A stretch of 64,000 bases of DNA from Speluncibacter jeojiensis (GTDB taxonomy: Bacteria > Actinomycetota > Actinomycetes > Mycobacteriales > Mycobacteriaceae), in the NCBI RefSeq assembly GCF_029589495.1, contig NZ_JAAIVF010000004.1, positions 248,001-312,000 of the forward strand, given 5' to 3'. The notes beneath the pieces were generated by a model. That model was given only the letters and a program-made list of their open reading frames with translations. It was not told the origin of the DNA and ran no database searches. The position numbers and the translations under genes are program-made. Positions 48,659 through 58,563 of the stretch are shown here, in pieces. Numbering within the stretch: the first letter of the stretch is position 1; every line of letters starts with the position of its first letter.

Positions 48659-48680
48659 GTAGGTTACGGTTCCGTAGGTT
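48659..48680. promoter_or_regulatory. Dyad and direct repeat in the desaturase/GNAT gap
   Basis: TACGG-TT-CCGTA (48665-48676) is an inverted repeat, and GTAGGTT occurs twice 15 nt apart (48659-48665, 48674-48680) around it. It is 24 nt before the GNAT start and about 120 nt from the desaturase start. TetR-type regulators of desaturases bind sites of this size; the link is inferred. Confidence 0.4.
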
Positions 48681-48703
48681 GCAATGGTGGTCTACTGGAA
48701 CCC

Positions 48704-49306
48704 ATGCCCTTCGACTCTGTGAACAGCAACAAACCCGCCGCAAATCGCCGCGAAACCGCCGGAGCGCACGGCAGCGCTGACGTCGTCGTGGGGATCGCGT
48801 CGGCCGCCGATGCCGAGGAGTTGGCGCACATCGCCGCCGCGACGTTCCCGCTGGCCTGCCCACCCGGCGCCGCCCAACCGAACATCGCCGCGTTCATCGC
48901 GTCGATGCTGTCCGCGCAGCGCTTCGGCGAGTATCTGGCCGACCCGGCACGGATGGTCCTGCGCGCCACGGTCGACGGACGCATCGCCGGTTACGTGATG
49001 CTCGTCGACGGGCCGATCGCCGACCCCGCGATCCGCGCGGCCGTCACCGTCACCCCGACCGTCGAGCTGAGCAAGTTCTACGTCGATGCCGCCCGGCACG
49101 GCACCGGTGTCGCCACCGCCCTGATGGCCGCGGCGGCCGACACCGCCGGCGCGCGCGGCGCCCGCGGCATGTGGCTCGGCGTCAACCGGGAGAACGAGCG
49201 AGCACAGCGCTTCTATCGGCGCAGCGGGTTCGAGGTGGTCTGCACGAAGCAGTTCCCGATGGGCGACGAACTGCACGACGACTTCGTCATGCAGCGCACG
49301 CTGTGA
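48704..49306 (+). CDS. GNAT-family N-acetyltransferase
   Basis: 200 residues from ATG 48704. After a ~25-residue polar tail the GNAT fold begins (VVVGIASAADAEELAHIAAATF). Motif A, where acetyl-CoA binds, is VELSKFYVDAARHGTGVATALMAAAAD (about 118-144), and motif B is MWLGVNRENERAQRFYRRSGFEVV. Substrate unknown. It diverges from the desaturase and ends 18 nt before the convergent zapE. Confidence 0.87.
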   Translation: MPFDSVNSNKPAANRRETAGAHGSADVVVGIASAADAEELAHIAAATFPLACPPGAAQPNIAAFIASMLSAQRFGEYLADPARMVLRATVDGRIAGYVMLVDGPIADPAIRAAVTVTPTVELSKFYVDAARHGTGVATALMAAAADTAGARGARGMWLGVNRENERAQRFYRRSGFEVVCTKQFPMGDELHDDFVMQRTL

Positions 49307-49324
49307 GCATGCGCGCCGCGGATG

Positions 49325-50341
49325 TCAGCCGGCCGCGATGGCGTTGAAGCGCGAGAGCGCGAGCAGTCGCGAGGTGGCCCGCAGGTACTTCTTGCGGTAG
49401 CCGCCCGCCACCATCTCGGGAGTGAAGATCTCGTCGAGCTTGGCCCCCGAGACGGTCACCGGGATGTTCGCGTCGTAGAGGCGATCGGCGAAGACGACCA
49501 GGCGCAGCGCGACCGCCTGGTCCGGCGCCGCGTGCACTCCGCGCAGGTAGACCGCGGAAACGCCCTCGACCAACTTCTTGTACCGGGATGGGTGCAGCTT
49601 GCCCAGGTGCCGGCACAGCTCGTCGAAGTCGTCGAGCGTGCAACCCGGGGTCGCGGCGGCCAACGCCTCGATCTCGTCGTCGGCGACCGGCTCGGGAGCG
49701 GGCGGCAGATCACGGTGCCGGTAGTCGGGGCCGTCCACCCGGATGGTCTCGAAGATCGAACCGAGCTTGCGGATCTCACGCAGGAAGTCCTGCGCGGCGA
49801 AGCGCCCCTCGCCGAGCTGGCCGGGCAGCGTGTTCGAGGTGGCCACGATCGAGACCCCGCGCGCGGACAGTTCGGTCAGCAGTCGCGAGACCAGCATGGT
49901 GTCGCCTGGATCGTCGAGCTCGAACTCGTCGATGCAGAGCACGCTGTGGTTCGAGAGCTGCTCGACGGCGTTGTTGAAGCCCAGCGCACCGACCACGTGG
50001 GTGAGCTCGACGAAGGTGCCGAACGCCTTGGGCGACGGCGCGCTGTGGAAGATCGACGCGAGCAGGTGTGTCTTGCCGACACCGAACCCGCCGTCGAGGT
50101 AGAGCCCCGCACCGGAGGCGGCGGACTTCTTCCCGAACAGTCCGCGCTTGCCGCCGCGGCTCTTGCCGAGGCCCTTCGCGAACGCCTCCGCCTTGGCGAC
50201 CGCCTGCGCCTGGCTCGGCTCGTTCGGATCCGGGATGTAGGACGCGAAGCTGACCTCGTCGAACATCGCCGGAGGGACCAGCAGGGAAACGAGTTGGTCT
50301 GCGGGAACCACCGGATTCCGGTCGACGAGATGCTGCGCCAT
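49325..50341 (-). CDS. zapE: Cell division ATPase ZapE (AFG1 family, Rv2670c-like)
   Basis: 338 residues, ATG 50341. Walker A GGFGVGKT (84-91) and Walker B VLCIDEF (Asp138, Glu139), then VATSNTLPGQLGEGRFAAQDFL, the AFG1 signature. In E. coli ZapE acts on the Z-ring during late division. The ATG lies back to back with the first possible start of the ribD-like gene on the other strand. Confidence 0.92.
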   Translation of the reverse strand: MAQHLVDRNPVVPADQLVSLLVPPAMFDEVSFASYIPDPNEPSQAQAVAKAEAFAKGLGKSRGGKRGLFGKKSAASGAGLYLDGGFGVGKTHLLASIFHSAPSPKAFGTFVELTHVVGALGFNNAVEQLSNHSVLCIDEFELDDPGDTMLVSRLLTELSARGVSIVATSNTLPGQLGEGRFAAQDFLREIRKLGSIFETIRVDGPDYRHRDLPPAPEPVADDEIEALAAATPGCTLDDFDELCRHLGKLHPSRYKKLVEGVSAVYLRGVHAAPDQAVALRLVVFADRLYDANIPVTVSGAKLDEIFTPEMVAGGYRKKYLRATSRLLALSRFNAIAAG

Positions 50342-50375
50342 GTACAAAGGGTATCCACATGGTGAAATCGCTCTT

Positions 50376-51140
50376 GTGCACCATGTCGATTTTGCGACCC
50401 ACCTCACACCTTCGCCGGCGCTGAGCCCCGACGAACTGCGCCGGCTGTACCGGTATCCGCAGGACCCGACCGGCGGCAGCTGGATGCGGATCAACTTCAT
50501 CTCGAGCATCGACGGTGCGGTCGCGGCGGACGGCCTGTCGGGCGGGCTGTCCACCCCGGGCGACAGGCTGGTCTTCGGGGTGCTGCGCGAGCTGGCCGAC
50601 GTCGTGGTCGTCGGCGCCGGCACCGTCCGGGCCGAGGGGTACCGGGGCGCCAAGCTCGACGCCGACGCGACCGCGCGCCGCGTCTCGGCGGGCCGCTCGC
50701 CCGTGCCGCCGATCGCCGTGGTCACCCGGGGCGCAGACCTGGACCCGCAGAGCCCGCTTTTCACCGACACCGCCACCGCGCCGCTGATCCTGACCACCGC
50801 CGCGGCACCGGCCGACAGGATCGCCGCCCTCACCGATGCCGGGGCCCGCGTGCTGCTGCTCGGCAACGACTCCGTACCCGCCGGCGGGATCATGTCGACG
50901 CTGGCCGAACTCGGCCTCACGAGGCTGCTCTGCGAGGGCGGGCCGGGCCTGTTCGGCGATCTGATCGCGGCGGACGCCGTCGACGAGCTCTGCCTGACCA
51001 CCGCGCCCGTACTGATCGGCGGGCACGCGCCGCGGATCGCCGTGAGCAGCGTCGCGGGGCGGCTCTCGATGCGCCCGGCCCATCAGATCGTCGACGACGA
51101 CGGCACACTGCTCACCCGCTGGGTGCGCCACCGCTGCTGA
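50376..51140 (+). CDS. RibD C-terminal-type pyrimidine reductase family protein (Rv2671-like)
   Basis: 254 residues from GTG 50376, or 266 from ATG 50340, which would overlap zapE and leave no promoter space. The DHFR-like fold of the RibD reductase domain is seen: INFISSIDGAVAADGLSGGLST, LRELADVVVVGAGTVRAEGY, and CEGGPGLFGDLIAADAVDELCLT near the C-terminus. There is no deaminase domain. The Rv2671 family has been linked to weak dihydrofolate reduction and antifolate resistance as well as to riboflavin synthesis; which applies here is open. Confidence 0.85.
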   Translation: MHHVDFATHLTPSPALSPDELRRLYRYPQDPTGGSWMRINFISSIDGAVAADGLSGGLSTPGDRLVFGVLRELADVVVVGAGTVRAEGYRGAKLDADATARRVSAGRSPVPPIAVVTRGADLDPQSPLFTDTATAPLILTTAAAPADRIAALTDAGARVLLLGNDSVPAGGIMSTLAELGLTRLLCEGGPGLFGDLIAADAVDELCLTTAPVLIGGHAPRIAVSSVAGRLSMRPAHQIVDDDGTLLTRWVRHRC

Positions 51141-51247
51141 TCGGCCCCGCCCGACACTCCGCCGCCCGGTTCCGCCGCTGGCTTCGTCCGACACGAACCT
51201 CGACAGCGAGCCCTGCCCTGGGCGGCGCTCGCCGCAACTGGCAGGCT

Positions 51248-52798
51248 GTGCCCGTGCGGAGGATTGTCGTGATCGCGGTCGTACTCGCCGCCTGCACCGC
51301 GTGCGGCGCCGGCCCATCCACCCGGCCCGACGTCGCGGTGGTCCAGCACCAGCTGGGAGTGGCCGGTGCGACCACCACCTCGGCGGCACCGGAGAACCCG
51401 GCGCCGCCGATCGAGATGCCGAAGTCGGACCTGAGCTGGTCGGACTGCACGCGCAGCACGCTCGACCGGATGCACCTGGGCGCCGGGCCCGCCGGGCTGA
51501 AACTGCAGTGCGCGTCCGTCGACGTCGAACTCGATCCCGGAAATTCCCTTCAGTCGTTCTCGCTCGACGCGCTGCGCGCCAGCACCCCCGCCACCCCCGG
51601 TGACGCCGCCCCCGTCGTGCTCGCCGCGGGCACCGACCGGCCCGCGACCGATGCGCTCGCCCAGCTCGCGACCGGTCCGCACGCAGCGATCCTGCGCAGC
51701 CACCCGGTGGTGGCACTGGATCGGCGCGGCATCGGCGGCAGCGGCACCCTCGACTGCCTGACCTCCGCCCAGCGCGCATCGTTGACCACACTGGCCGACC
51801 CCACCGCGCCCGCGATGACGCAGGCATTGTCTGTACTGGACACCTCCAAGGCCGCGACCGTCGCGTGCACCGACCAGATCAGTCCTGCCGAGCAGGGCTT
51901 CGACGCGCTGCACGCCGCCTCCGACCTCGACACCCTGCGACGGCGGTGGGGCGTCGACCGGCTCGCGCTGTTGACCACCGGCGACGGCGCGGCGGTGGCC
52001 CTGACCTACGCCGCGAAGGTGCCCAACGGGCTGTCCCGGCTGGTCCTCGACTCGCCGGCGCCGTCGAACGCCGACGCGCTGACCGCCGCCGAACAGCGCA
52101 TCCAGGGTGAGGAGGCCGCGCTCACCGCGTTCGTCGCCCAGTGCGCGAGCCCCGGCTGCCCGCTCGGCGCCGATCCCCGTGCGGCGGTGACCGACCTGCT
52201 CGGCCGCGCCCGGGCGGGCACGCTGCCGAGCGTGAGCGTGGGCGCGCTGCTCACGACGATCGCGCAGCGGCTGGCCGATCCCACCACCGCGTGGGCGGAC
52301 CGGGTGACCGGGCTGGCCGATCTGCTCGCCCGCGCGGGCCACGACGACCCGGATGCACTGCACACGATCGCGTCGGCGGTGGCGCTCACCGACGGCCAGT
52401 TCGTCGCCCAGTGCAGCGACGCCCCGGCCTCGCCCGGTGCGCAGCGCGCCGTCGGTGTGGAACCGAGCTGGTCGAGCCGCTACCCGGACTTCGGCGACTA
52501 CGGGATGGGCCGGATGCTGACCTGCGGCGCCTGGCCCGCGCACGCGGCCCCGCCACTGCCGAGCACCCTGCCCATCCCCGTGCTGATGCTCGGCGGCGCC
52601 GCCGATCCGGTGGTCGGCAGGGGCGGACCCCAGTCGCTGGCGACCGCACTGAACCGGGTCGGCACCAAGACGGCGACGGTGAGCTGGCAGGGCGCGGGCC
52701 ACCCGGTGCTGTGGAACTCGGACTGCGCCGGCACCGTGGTCGGCCGCTACCTCGACTCGGGCGCGCTCCCCGCCGGCGGCACCGCCTGTCCCGCCTGA
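51248..52798 (+). CDS. Secreted alpha/beta-hydrolase-fold lipoprotein, nucleophile missing (Rv2672-like)
   Basis: 516 residues, GTG start. Signal peptide VRRIVVIAVVLAACTAC with a lipobox LAAC, so a lipoprotein. The fold is that of SlpD/tripeptidyl aminopeptidases with a TAP-like C-terminus: VVALDRRGIGGSGTLDC, the elbow region ALLTTGDGAAVALTYA, GGAADPVVG (acid) and GAGHPVLW (His). At the elbow the usual GxSxG reads TTGDG, so the Ser is a Gly. It is therefore probably not a normal serine peptidase. Lies before aftC as in M. tuberculosis. Confidence 0.85.
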   Translation: MPVRRIVVIAVVLAACTACGAGPSTRPDVAVVQHQLGVAGATTTSAAPENPAPPIEMPKSDLSWSDCTRSTLDRMHLGAGPAGLKLQCASVDVELDPGNSLQSFSLDALRASTPATPGDAAPVVLAAGTDRPATDALAQLATGPHAAILRSHPVVALDRRGIGGSGTLDCLTSAQRASLTTLADPTAPAMTQALSVLDTSKAATVACTDQISPAEQGFDALHAASDLDTLRRRWGVDRLALLTTGDGAAVALTYAAKVPNGLSRLVLDSPAPSNADALTAAEQRIQGEEAALTAFVAQCASPGCPLGADPRAAVTDLLGRARAGTLPSVSVGALLTTIAQRLADPTTAWADRVTGLADLLARAGHDDPDALHTIASAVALTDGQFVAQCSDAPASPGAQRAVGVEPSWSSRYPDFGDYGMGRMLTCGAWPAHAAPPLPSTLPIPVLMLGGAADPVVGRGGPQSLATALNRVGTKTATVSWQGAGHPVLWNSDCAGTVVGRYLDSGALPAGGTACPA

Positions 52799-52861
52799 GC
52801 CCGAGTTTCCGAGCCGGGGTGTCCTGGACCACCCGCTGCCGCCTCGCGGTACCGTTCCCGG

Positions 52862-54127
52862 GTGTTTCTCCAACGGTTCGTCCCCCGCCACGCCCGGACC
52901 ACCTCCGAGGTGATCAAGGCGGTCTTCTGGCCGATCGCCATCATGACGGTCATCCACCGGATGGCCGTGCTGGCGGTCAACGGGGCACGGACCAACGACT
53001 TCGCCCCGGTCTGGGACGCCGCGCGCAAGTTCCTGCACCACCAGGCGATCTACACCGACAACTTCAACTCGGTGGACCCGCACTACCTGTACTACCCGAG
53101 CGGCACCCTGCTGATGGCGCCCGCCGGGCTGATCAACTACGAGTGGTCCCGGTGGGGATTGATCATCGTCGACGCTGCCGCGATCATCGTCGCCGGCTAC
53201 GTGCTGCTCAAGATGTTCGGCTACGGCCTGAACTCGCTGGCCGCGCCGGTGCTGCTGTTCGCGATGTTCTCCACCGAAACCGTCTCGAACACACTGATCT
53301 TCACCAACATCAACGGCGTGATCCTGCTGGGCGAGATGCTCTTCCTGTGGCTGCTGCTCAAGGGCCACCAGACATGGGCAGGCGTGCCCATGGGACTGAC
53401 GATCGCGATCAAACCGACGCTCGCGCCGATCATGCTGCTGCCGCTGCTCAACCGTCAGTGGCGACCGTTCGTCGCCGCGATCGGGATCCCGGTCGTGCTC
53501 ACCGCCATCGCCTGGCCGCTGTCCGCCGACCCGATGCAGTTCGTGCACCACACACTGCCCAACCTGTTCCAGGCGCGGGACTACTTCAACAGCTCGATCG
53601 TCGGCAACGGCCTGTACTACGGGCTGCCGTCGTGGCTGATCCTCGCGCTGCGCATCCTGTTCGCGGCGCTCGTGCTCGCCTCACTGTGGCTGCTGTACCG
53701 CTACTACCGCCACGACCAGCTGTTCTTCCTGTGCACCGGATCGGGCCTGCTGCTGGCCGCGTCGTTCCTGCTGCTCTCGCTGGGCCAGCAGTACTACTCG
53801 ATGATGCTGTTCCCGCTGATGATGACCGTGGTGCTGAAGAACTCGGTGATCCGCAACTGGCCGGCCTGGCTGGCCGCCTACGGCTTCCTGAGCTTCGACT
53901 CGTGGCTTTCCGGCCGCTTCCGGGTATATGGCGAGGCCGCGACCTACCTGCGCCCCACCCTGGGCTGGAGCCTGCTCATCGTGGTGATCTTCACGGTGCT
54001 GCTCAACCGCTATCTGGTCGCGCGCGCCGAGAACCGACTGGACCGGGGCATCGACCCGCAGTGGTGCGCGCCCGCGCCGCACGGCCGCTCACTCGGGGCG
54101 GCGGACCGCGTTACCGTGGGTGCATGA
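52862..54127 (+). CDS. aftC: Alpha-(1->3)-arabinofuranosyltransferase AftC (GT-C, GT87)
   Basis: 421 residues, GTG start. About ten membrane helices. NDFAPVWDAARKFLHHQAIYTDNF carries the acidic residue of the first outer loop, and HYLYYPSGTLLMAPAGL follows as in the GT87 family. AftC uses decaprenyl-phosphoryl-arabinose to branch the arabinan of arabinogalactan and LAM, so it marks a mycolata-type envelope. Its stop overlaps the msrB start (ATGA). Confidence 0.92.
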   Translation: MFLQRFVPRHARTTSEVIKAVFWPIAIMTVIHRMAVLAVNGARTNDFAPVWDAARKFLHHQAIYTDNFNSVDPHYLYYPSGTLLMAPAGLINYEWSRWGLIIVDAAAIIVAGYVLLKMFGYGLNSLAAPVLLFAMFSTETVSNTLIFTNINGVILLGEMLFLWLLLKGHQTWAGVPMGLTIAIKPTLAPIMLLPLLNRQWRPFVAAIGIPVVLTAIAWPLSADPMQFVHHTLPNLFQARDYFNSSIVGNGLYYGLPSWLILALRILFAALVLASLWLLYRYYRHDQLFFLCTGSGLLLAASFLLLSLGQQYYSMMLFPLMMTVVLKNSVIRNWPAWLAAYGFLSFDSWLSGRFRVYGEAATYLRPTLGWSLLIVVIFTVLLNRYLVARAENRLDRGIDPQWCAPAPHGRSLGAADRVTVGA

Positions 54128-54546
54128 GTGACGATCTGACGAACACCCCTGCCGTCACGTACTCCGAGGACGAGTGGCGGGCACGGCTGACCCCCGACGA
54201 GTATGCGGTGCTGCGTCAGTCCGGGACCGAGCGGCCGTTCACAGGCGAGTACACCGACACCACCGTCGAGGGCGTCTACGAGTGCCGGGCGTGCGGCGCG
54301 GAACTGTTCCGCAGCAACGAGAAGTTCCATTCGCACTGCGGCTGGCCGTCGTTCTACGACCCGGCGGATTCGGACGCGGTCGTGCTGCGCACCGACAGCT
54401 CGCTGGGCATGGAACGCACCGAGGTGCTGTGCCGTACCTGCCACAGCCACCTCGGCCACGTGTTCGCCGGCGAGGGCTACCCGACGCCGACCGATCAGCG
54501 GTACTGCATCAACAGCATCTGCCTGAGGCTGGTTCCCGGGGCCTGA
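54124..54546 (+). CDS. msrB: Peptide-methionine (R)-S-oxide reductase
   Basis: 140 residues, ATG 54124. Zinc pairs CRAC (54, 57) and CRTC (103, 106), the GWPSF loop, HCG and the catalytic Cys128 in RYCINSICLRL. It repairs oxidised methionine in the cytosol. Overlaps aftC by 4 nt; same order as Rv2673-Rv2674. Confidence 0.96.
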   Translation: MSDDLTNTPAVTYSEDEWRARLTPDEYAVLRQSGTERPFTGEYTDTTVEGVYECRACGAELFRSNEKFHSHCGWPSFYDPADSDAVVLRTDSSLGMERTEVLCRTCHSHLGHVFAGEGYPTPTDQRYCINSICLRLVPGA

Positions 54547-54616
54547 GTACCGGTCCGGCACGCCAGGCGCGGCCAGGCCCCGGGGCACCGCGTCAGGGCA
54601 GATCAGGGCCGTCCGG

Positions 54617-55312
54617 TCAGGGCAGGGCCTCGATGAGCTTCTCGACCGACACCCGCGGGCCGGTGAAGAACGGGATCTCCTCACGCACGTGCAGGCGGGC
54701 CTCGGCGGCGCGCAGGTCGCGCATCAGGTCGACGATCCGGTGCAACTCGGGGGCCTCGAACGCCAGGATCCACTCGTAGTCGCCCAGCGCGAAGGCCGGC
54801 ACCGTGTTGGCGCGCACGTCCGGGTAGCCGCGCGCCAGCATGCCGTGGTCCGCCAGCATCTTGCGGCGGTCGGCGTCGGGCAGCAGGTACCAGTCGTAGG
54901 AACGCACGAACGGGTAGACGCAGACGTAGGCGCCCGGATCCTCGCCGGCGAGGAACGCCGGGATGTGGCTCTTGTTGAACTCGGCCGGACGGTGCACGGC
55001 GGAGTTGCTCCACACCGGGGTGCTGGCCCTGCCGAGCGCGGTGGTCCGGCGCAGGTCGGCGTACGCGGCCTGCAGGGCCTCGATGTTGTCGGCGTGCGTC
55101 CACATCATCCAGTCGGCATCGGCGCGCAGGCCCGCGACGTCGTAGACCCCGCGCAGTTCGACGCCCTTGTCCGCGAGTCCGTCGAAGTAGGTCTGCGCCT
55201 CCTTGATCGCCATCGACCGGTCGGCGCCGAGCGCGCCCGGCGTCACCCGGAACGCAGAGAACATCAGGTAGCGGACGGTGGAGTTGAGCGCCTGGAAATC
55301 GAGTTTCGCCAT
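54617..55312 (-). CDS. hemQ: Coproheme decarboxylase HemQ/ChdC
   Basis: 231 residues from ATG 55312 (an upstream ATG at 55336 is less likely). Typical features: [65 protein letters not shown] with the Tyr of the active site, and [24 protein letters not shown]. It turns coproheme into heme b with peroxide. Third in hemE-hemY-hemQ. Confidence 0.95.
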   Translation of the reverse strand: MAKLDFQALNSTVRYLMFSAFRVTPGALGADRSMAIKEAQTYFDGLADKGVELRGVYDVAGLRADADWMMWTHADNIEALQAAYADLRRTTALGRASTPVWSNSAVHRPAEFNKSHIPAFLAGEDPGAYVCVYPFVRSYDWYLLPDADRRKMLADHGMLARGYPDVRANTVPAFALGDYEWILAFEAPELHRIVDLMRDLRAAEARLHVREEIPFFTGPRVSVEKLIEALP

Positions 55313-55342
55313 GGGCTCAATAGTGCCACTGCACAACCGCGG

Positions 55343-56725
55343 TCAGGCCCGCTGCCCCGGTGCCCACGCCCACTGCGTCACAAGTTCGTCCACGACGCGG
55401 TGCGCCCGCGCCACGCAGGCCGGCACCCCAACCCCGCCGAAGGTCGCGCCGGCGACCGCCAGACCGGACAACGACGCGACCGCCGCGTCGATCCGATCGA
55501 CGACCGCGAGGTGGCCGGCCGCGTACTGTGGCAGCCCGCCGTGCCAACGCTGCACGTGCGCCGCCAGTGGTGCAGCCTCGACTCCGGTGGCGGTCGCCAG
55601 GTCCGCACGGGCGCGCGAGACCAGCCAGTCGTCGTCGGCCTCGACGACCGCGCTGTCGCCGAACCGCCCGACCGACACCCGCACCATCGTCGCGTCGGGG
55701 AATTCCAGGTGCGGCCACTTGCGGCTGGAGAACGTGAACGCCTTGGCGGTCAACGACTCCCCGGTCGCGACGAGCAGACCCGAGTGCTCCGGCACGGGAG
55801 CCGACGCGGGGAGGGCCAGCGCGATCACCGCAGACGAGGCCACCTGCACCGCCCCGGCTGCCCGGGCGCCTTCGGGGCACGGCCCGGCAAGCAGTGCGGT
55901 CAACGCCGGGGCGGGGACGGCCAACACCACTGCGTCGACCTCGCCGACCGGATCTATCCACCAGCCGGTCGCCGTCTTTCGCAACCCGGATGCCTTGGTA
56001 CCCAACAGCGTTCGTGCGCCCGACCTTGCGGCGAGCGCGGCCACCAGCGCCCCGTACCCGTCCCGCAGTGCGCCGAACACCGGCCCGGGCCGCTGCGGCG
56101 GCAGCGCCCGCGCGACCGCGTCGATCAGGCTCGGTGCGCCGGCGTCGAGCGCGGCGGCGAGCGTCGGCAACGCGGCGCGCACGCCGATGGTGTCGGCCGA
56201 ACCCGAGTACACGCCGCCGAGAAGCGGGTCGACCGAGCGCTCGACCACCTCGCGTCCGAAACGCCGCGCGACCAGTTCGCCCACCGACATGTCCGCGCCC
56301 GGATCCCAGGACAGCGGCGTCGCCGGTTCTGCCTCGATCCGCGCGAGCGTGTCCGGCCCAACCACCGCGGCGACCGACTGCGCGTCCGACGGGATGCCCA
56401 TCAGCGTGCGCGCGGGCATCGGCTGGTTGCGGCCGCCCGCGCGCAGCATCGGCGACCGTCCGGCCGGGGTGACCAGCTGGTCGACCAGCCCCAGCTCGGT
56501 GAGCAGGTCGGGCACCTCGGGTCGGCGCGCGATGAACGCCTCGGCGCCGACGTCGACCTGGTGGCCGGCCAGTTCGACCGTGCGCAACTTGCCGCCGAGC
56601 CGGTCGTCGGTCTCGAGCACGGTGATCTGCGCCTGCGACCCGAGCAGCGCGCGCAGCCGATGCGCCGCGGCCAGCCCGGAGATGCCGCCGCCGACGACCG
56701 CGACCGAACCCGGCCGGCCGGTCAC
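55343..56725 (-). CDS. hemY: Coproporphyrinogen/protoporphyrinogen oxidase
   Basis: 460 residues from GTG 56725, overlapping the hemE stop (GTGA). FAD-binding [18 protein letters not shown] at residues 8-25, [24 protein letters not shown] and the final [21 protein letters not shown] are those of HemY/CgoX. As hemQ is present, the substrate is probably coproporphyrinogen III. It lies 30 nt before hemQ. Confidence 0.95.
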   Translation of the reverse strand: MTGRPGSVAVVGGGISGLAAAHRLRALLGSQAQITVLETDDRLGGKLRTVELAGHQVDVGAEAFIARRPEVPDLLTELGLVDQLVTPAGRSPMLRAGGRNQPMPARTLMGIPSDAQSVAAVVGPDTLARIEAEPATPLSWDPGADMSVGELVARRFGREVVERSVDPLLGGVYSGSADTIGVRAALPTLAAALDAGAPSLIDAVARALPPQRPGPVFGALRDGYGALVAALAARSGARTLLGTKASGLRKTATGWWIDPVGEVDAVVLAVPAPALTALLAGPCPEGARAAGAVQVASSAVIALALPASAPVPEHSGLLVATGESLTAKAFTFSSRKWPHLEFPDATMVRVSVGRFGDSAVVEADDDWLVSRARADLATATGVEAAPLAAHVQRWHGGLPQYAAGHLAVVDRIDAAVASLSGLAVAGATFGGVGVPACVARAHRVVDELVTQWAWAPGQRA

Positions 56726-57807
56726 GAGCGGTGCACCAGATCCACCACGCGGGTGAGCACTTCCGGGTCGGTGTCGGGGGGCACGCCGTGCCCGAGGTTG
56801 AAGATGTGCCCGATCGCGCCGGCCTCGAGGGCGCGGTCGGCCGCGGCGAGCACCTTGCCGACCTCCCGCTCCACCACGTCCCAGCCGGCGAACAACGTCG
56901 CGGGGTCGAGGTTGCCCTGCAGTGCCTTGCCCGGCCCGACCCGGCCGACCGCGACGTCGAGCGGCACCCGCCAGTCCACGCCGACCACGTCCGCGCCGGC
57001 CTCGCCCATCGCGCCGAGCAGTTCGCCGGTCCCGACGCCGAAGTGGATGCGCGGCACGCCCGCGTTCGCGACCTCCGCGAACACCCGCTCCGAGTGCGGC
57101 ATCACGAACTCGCGGTAGTCGGCCTCGGTGAGCGCACCCGCCCACGAGTCGAACAGCTGGATGGCATCGACACCGGCGGCGAGCTGCGCCTGCAGGAAGG
57201 CGATGGTGGTGTCGGCCAGCGCGCCGAGCAGCGCGTGCCACGTCTCCGGCTCGCCGTGCATGAGCGCCTTGGTGTGCTCGTGGTTGCGACTCGGTCCGCC
57301 CTCGACCAGGTAGGAGGCGAGCGTGAACGGCGCCCCCGCGAACCCGATCAGCGGGGTCTGGTCCAGCTCGTCGACGAGCAGCCGGACCGCGTCGGCGATG
57401 GGGGTGACCTGCTCGGGCACCAGCCTCGGCAGCGCACGCACATCCGCGGCGGTGCGCACCGGATGGGCGATCACCGGACCGACACCGGCCACGATGTCCA
57501 GGTCGACACCCGCAGCCTTGAGCGGAACGACGATGTCGGAGAACAGGATCGCGGCATCGACGCGGTGCCGGCGTACCGGCTGGAGGGTGATCTCACAGAC
57601 CAGGTCCGGGTTGAAACACGACTCGAGCATGCCGGTGGTGGCGCGGAGTTCGCGGTACTCCGGCAGCGACCGGCCGGCCTGGCGCATGAACCACACCGGG
57701 CGGTGTCGGGGGCGGCGGCCCTCGGCCGCGGCCAGCAGTGGTGCGTCCGGCAGGTGGCGTCGGCCGGAGGGGTGGGCGCGGCGGGTGTCGGTCCGTGTGC
57801 TCGTCAT
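56722..57807 (-). CDS. hemE: Uroporphyrinogen decarboxylase
   Basis: 361 residues, ATG 57807. [18 protein letters not shown] holds the arginines and GRS of the active site; [20 protein letters not shown] carries the catalytic Asp, and a C-terminal [19 protein letters not shown] gives the conserved His. It makes coproporphyrinogen III. A ~30-residue basic N-terminal extension ([19 protein letters not shown]) is outside the fold. Heads the heme operon. Confidence 0.96.
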   Translation of the reverse strand: MTSTRTDTRRAHPSGRRHLPDAPLLAAAEGRRPRHRPVWFMRQAGRSLPEYRELRATTGMLESCFNPDLVCEITLQPVRRHRVDAAILFSDIVVPLKAAGVDLDIVAGVGPVIAHPVRTAADVRALPRLVPEQVTPIADAVRLLVDELDQTPLIGFAGAPFTLASYLVEGGPSRNHEHTKALMHGEPETWHALLGALADTTIAFLQAQLAAGVDAIQLFDSWAGALTEADYREFVMPHSERVFAEVANAGVPRIHFGVGTGELLGAMGEAGADVVGVDWRVPLDVAVGRVGPGKALQGNLDPATLFAGWDVVEREVGKVLAAADRALEAGAIGHIFNLGHGVPPDTDPEVLTRVVDLVHRS

Positions 57808-57941
57808 GATGGGTCCATCGTCGCACGCGTCCGGACGTGCTCGGCGCCGCCTCGCGGCGCGTCCGCCGGGCCCTGGTGAGCGCCCACAGTCCCCGGCGCG
57901 CCTACTGGCTCCCCCGCGGCCGCGCGGCTAGCGTCCGCACT

Positions 57942-58523
57942 GTGACCACCCCGGGGACGCGGGCCGCGCCTGCACAGTTTCGCAACGCCGTCGAGGCGAT
58001 GAATGCGGCCGCCGTGCGCAGGGACATCGAGATCGGTCCGATCCGGCCGCCGCAACGCCTCGCCCCGTACAGCTACGCGCTCGGCGCCGAGGTCGCCCAC
58101 TCGGTGTCCGAGCAGTCCGAGACCGACGCGTTCGGCCGGCTGATCCTGCTGTTCGACCCGAACGGCGACGAGGCCTGGGACGGGACCTTCCGTCTGGTCG
58201 CGTACATCCAGGCCGACGTCGACGAGGACCTGGCCAACGACCCGCTGCTCGCCGAGGTCGCCTGGAGCTGGCTGGTCGACGCCCTGGAGTCGCGGGGGGT
58301 GGAGGTCACCGCGCTCGGCGGCACCGTCACCGCCACCAGCTCGGTCCGCTACGGCGACATCGTCGGCCCCCCGCGGGCCCATCAGCTCGAGGTGCGCGCG
58401 TCCTGGACGCCACTGGACCTCGAGCTCGACACCCACGTCGAGGCGTTCTGCGAGGTCCTCGGCTACGCCGCCGGGCTGCCCCCGACCGGGGTTACCCACC
58501 TGGCAGGTCGGCCGTCGGACTGA
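57942..58523 (+). CDS. DUF3000 family protein (Rv2680-like)
   Basis: 193 residues from GTG 57942. A -10 TAGCGT lies 7 nt before the start, so it is probably leaderless. The protein has no signal or membrane part; RLILLFDPNGDEAWDGTFRLVAYIQADVD and LAEVAWSWLVDALESRGVEVTALGGTVTATSSVRYGD identify DUF3000. Function unknown. In M. tuberculosis it lies directly before the RNase D gene; here three lipid genes separate them. Confidence 0.85.
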   Translation: MTTPGTRAAPAQFRNAVEAMNAAAVRRDIEIGPIRPPQRLAPYSYALGAEVAHSVSEQSETDAFGRLILLFDPNGDEAWDGTFRLVAYIQADVDEDLANDPLLAEVAWSWLVDALESRGVEVTALGGTVTATSSVRYGDIVGPPRAHQLEVRASWTPLDLELDTHVEAFCEVLGYAAGLPPTGVTHLAGRPSD

Positions 58524-58563
58524 CGGCCCGGCCGGGCGCGCCCACCCGCGCGGGAAACCGCCG

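Noticed and set aside
51083-53551. Open frame of 822 codons on the minus strand
   Set aside because: Antisense to the hydrolase-fold lipoprotein and aftC; composition is Gly/Gln/Arg/His repeats with no fold.
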